This document shows positions 56,125 to 57,961 of a stretch of 57,961 nucleotides of DNA, piece by piece (position 1 is the stretch's first letter; each line of letters starts with the position of its first letter). Under the pieces are notes generated by a model. It searched no databases. It had not been told where the DNA came from and saw only the letters and a list, made by a program, of their open reading frames with translations. Source of the stretch: Candidatus Kerfeldbacteria bacterium (GTDB taxonomy: Bacteria; Patescibacteriota; Patescibacteriia; SBBC01; CAIJZX01); assembly GCA_903825245.1 (NCBI GenBank), contig CAIJZX010000033.1, forward strand, positions 1 to 57,961, written 5' to 3'. A program made the translations under genes and the position numbers.

Positions 56125-57444
56125 ATGCGCCGCGCCAACGTTCTCCCCATCGCTGTCATGGCCTTCGCCCTGGTAGCGTTTTTGTTCGTGCTGGATTACT
56201 CGATGAACTCGACGGGGAAGTGGCCGTGGTCGGTAAACGCCAAAAAGACTGCAAACATTCCCTCTCCATCAACCGATTACGCGTACCGAGAGGGTTCCGA
56301 TCGTGGTTTCTGCTCAACAATAGAAATCTACCATTCGGGAAGCGGCGCGATTCTCACCACTCTGGATATCTGTGAAGACAACGTCGCTTCGTTCCATGTC
56401 ACTTCTGATAGCATCAAACTGACCACGACATGCGGCCGCATCTATACATACACGCTTCTTACGAAACAAGAGCAGGTAACAGATACGCCGGTTGGCCGTT
56501 GTTCGGGTAGCCTTACCATCACTCAAAAAACCACAGACACCCAAACGAACACTAACACTGCCTCGACCGCCGATTGGAAGACGTACACCGATCCGAAGGG
56601 AGTCTTTACTGCAAAATATCCGTCAACGTTTAGTCAACTCTCCTGTAATAATAGTTTTTCCTATCCTGATATTCGTTTTGTTTCATCATCCGACGAACCG
56701 TCAATGCCGTGTAATGGAAAAATGAATGGGGTAATGGTTTCCATTCGCGGTACAAGTGATGCTCAAAGTCAATATATTTACGACACGACCGCCTTAGAGA
56801 AAGAACACAGTTCAGCAAAAGAATCGACGGTCATGGTTGATGGCTACCACTTTCGACGAATAACGTGGGTGGCCATAAACAGCGACAGCACGACAACGAC
56901 TTGGGACGAAGTCTTCGCGCAAAACAACGACAATGTATACGTATTAACAAATACTGGCGGGGTGAGCACCGCGACGTTCGAGAAATTTCTTTCCTCATTC
57001 GCGTTTACAAAAACTGATCCGAAAGCCGAATGGTGGTATTATAGCAGCGATAAATACCCATACGGCATAGATTACCGTAATTATTGGACACCACTCGAAT
57101 CGACGGTCACGTATGGAAATGTCACTGGCCAACGTACAACATTTTCGACCTTCGCAGTTGAGGTCTTCCCTCAAGATGGCATGACCACACCCGATGCAGC
57201 GCTAGCGCATGTGAGAAATTTATCGGCGACGACATTGGCCGGTGTATCAAAAAACGCGGTGCCGTATACGCGTTTTGAAGGACGACGTTACTCCAATGTA
57301 CCAAGCAAGTCAACACATGAAACCGATGTTGTATTTATTGATACCGGAAACATCTATGTTGTTACCACGGCCGGTCTAGGTACGAGTCTTTCAGAAGCTG
57401 ATTTCACTCATATCCTGGACAGTCTCGGCGTTGGCGGCTTCTAA
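56125..57444 (+). CDS. Membrane-anchored protein, paralog 2
   Basis: Same anchor sequence, divergent ectodomain; 4-nt gap from paralog 1. Confidence 0.8.
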   Translation: MRRANVLPIAVMAFALVAFLFVLDYSMNSTGKWPWSVNAKKTANIPSPSTDYAYREGSDRGFCSTIEIYHSGSGAILTTLDICEDNVASFHVTSDSIKLTTTCGRIYTYTLLTKQEQVTDTPVGRCSGSLTITQKTTDTQTNTNTASTADWKTYTDPKGVFTAKYPSTFSQLSCNNSFSYPDIRFVSSSDEPSMPCNGKMNGVMVSIRGTSDAQSQYIYDTTALEKEHSSAKESTVMVDGYHFRRITWVAINSDSTTTTWDEVFAQNNDNVYVLTNTGGVSTATFEKFLSSFAFTKTDPKAEWWYYSSDKYPYGIDYRNYWTPLESTVTYGNVTGQRTTFSTFAVEVFPQDGMTTPDAALAHVRNLSATTLAGVSKNAVPYTRFEGRRYSNVPSKSTHETDVVFIDTGNIYVVTTAGLGTSLSEADFTHILDSLGVGGF

Positions 57445-57446
57445 TC

Positions 57447-57475
57447 TTGCCCCTTTTCAGGGTTTCCGCTATACT
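57447..57475 (+). promoter_or_regulatory. infC promoter (TTGCCC-N17-TATACT)
   Basis: Directly read. Confidence 0.6.
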
Positions 57476-57507
57476 TGTAGCGCATTTATCCAGTAACCCC
57501 AACCCCG

Positions 57508-57822
57508 ATTTCCGACAAACGTTACAGAGTTAATCACTACATCCGCGTTCCGCAGGTGGCGGTGATCGACGAAGCTGGCAATCCTCTCGGTGTCATGGAC
57601 ACCGGTCGCGCCCTCGCATTGGCCCAGGACAAAGGACTGGACCTGGTTGAAGTTGCGCCGATGGCGAAACCGCCGGTTTGCAAAATCTTGAACTATGGCG
57701 CGTTCCAGTTCCAACTCGAGAAGAAAGAACGCAAAGCTAAAGCCCACCAGAAGAAGGTGGAACTGAAAGTAAAACCGAAGCTGCCATCAAAGCAGAGCAA
57801 GCACAACTCGAAGCAGGCGTAG
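57508..57822 (+). CDS. infC: Translation initiation factor IF-3, N-terminal domain, ATT start, truncated
   Basis: (I)SDKRYRVNHYIRVPQVAVIDEAGNPLGVMDTGRALALAQDKGLDLVEVAPMAKPPVCKILNYGAFQFQLEKKERKAKAHQKK then stop before a C-terminal domain. Confidence 0.85.
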   Translation: MSDKRYRVNHYIRVPQVAVIDEAGNPLGVMDTGRALALAQDKGLDLVEVAPMAKPPVCKILNYGAFQFQLEKKERKAKAHQKKVELKVKPKLPSKQSKHNSKQA

Positions 57823-57961
57823 AAGCTATCCAAGAAAAAATGGATGCGGTGAGAGGTTTAGAGGGAAAAGAGCCCGAGGAAGGATGGGGCAAAGAGGTAA
57901 AAGCGAAACTTAAGGAAGTTGCTGTATTCCTAGGGAAGGAGGCGTTTGTAGTTGCGGCTGG

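Noticed and set aside
1-57961. CRISPR array or cas genes
   Set aside because: No regularly spaced identical repeats and no Cas-like ORFs seen.
1-57961. Intact prophage or IS element
   Set aside because: No transposase, integrase or phage structural ORFs recognized; only the tRNA-end duplication hints at past integration.

Overview
The window looks like a Patescibacteria/CPR-type chromosome segment: single-copy housekeeping genes, a minimal AspRS, tmRNA and smpB close together, and many short monocistronic genes. The minus strand carries a heat-shock cluster (hrcA-grpE-hsp20-Zn-ribbon-dnaK), gap-tpiA-scpB-scpA, aspS, an M16 peptidase, glyS, a membrane-anchored Clp ATPase, recO, ileS and argS. 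The plus strand carries smpB, tandem paralogous membrane proteins and infC. Main observations: (1) a family of five long inverted repeats, with compensatory arm changes and short direct-repeat flanks, sitting at promoters of heat-shock genes, tmRNA and a small membrane gene; (2) a dispersed palindromic element family (about 9 copies) clustered at two DUF559 endonuclease-like genes, with two copies inside ileS in frame; (3) an IleRS with an embedded complete histidine-phosphatase (PGAM/RHGE) domain and an AT-rich CP1 segment; (4) an unannotated divergent tmRNA gene at 54554-54964(-); (5) an ORF-poor, promoter-to-terminator region of about 1 kb (2447-3481,+) that may encode a large structured ncRNA; (6) a poly-G tract inside a promoter spacer; (7) a tandem T7 slippery-type site that splits a small membrane gene. 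All calls are by eye; no alignment or folding was run.
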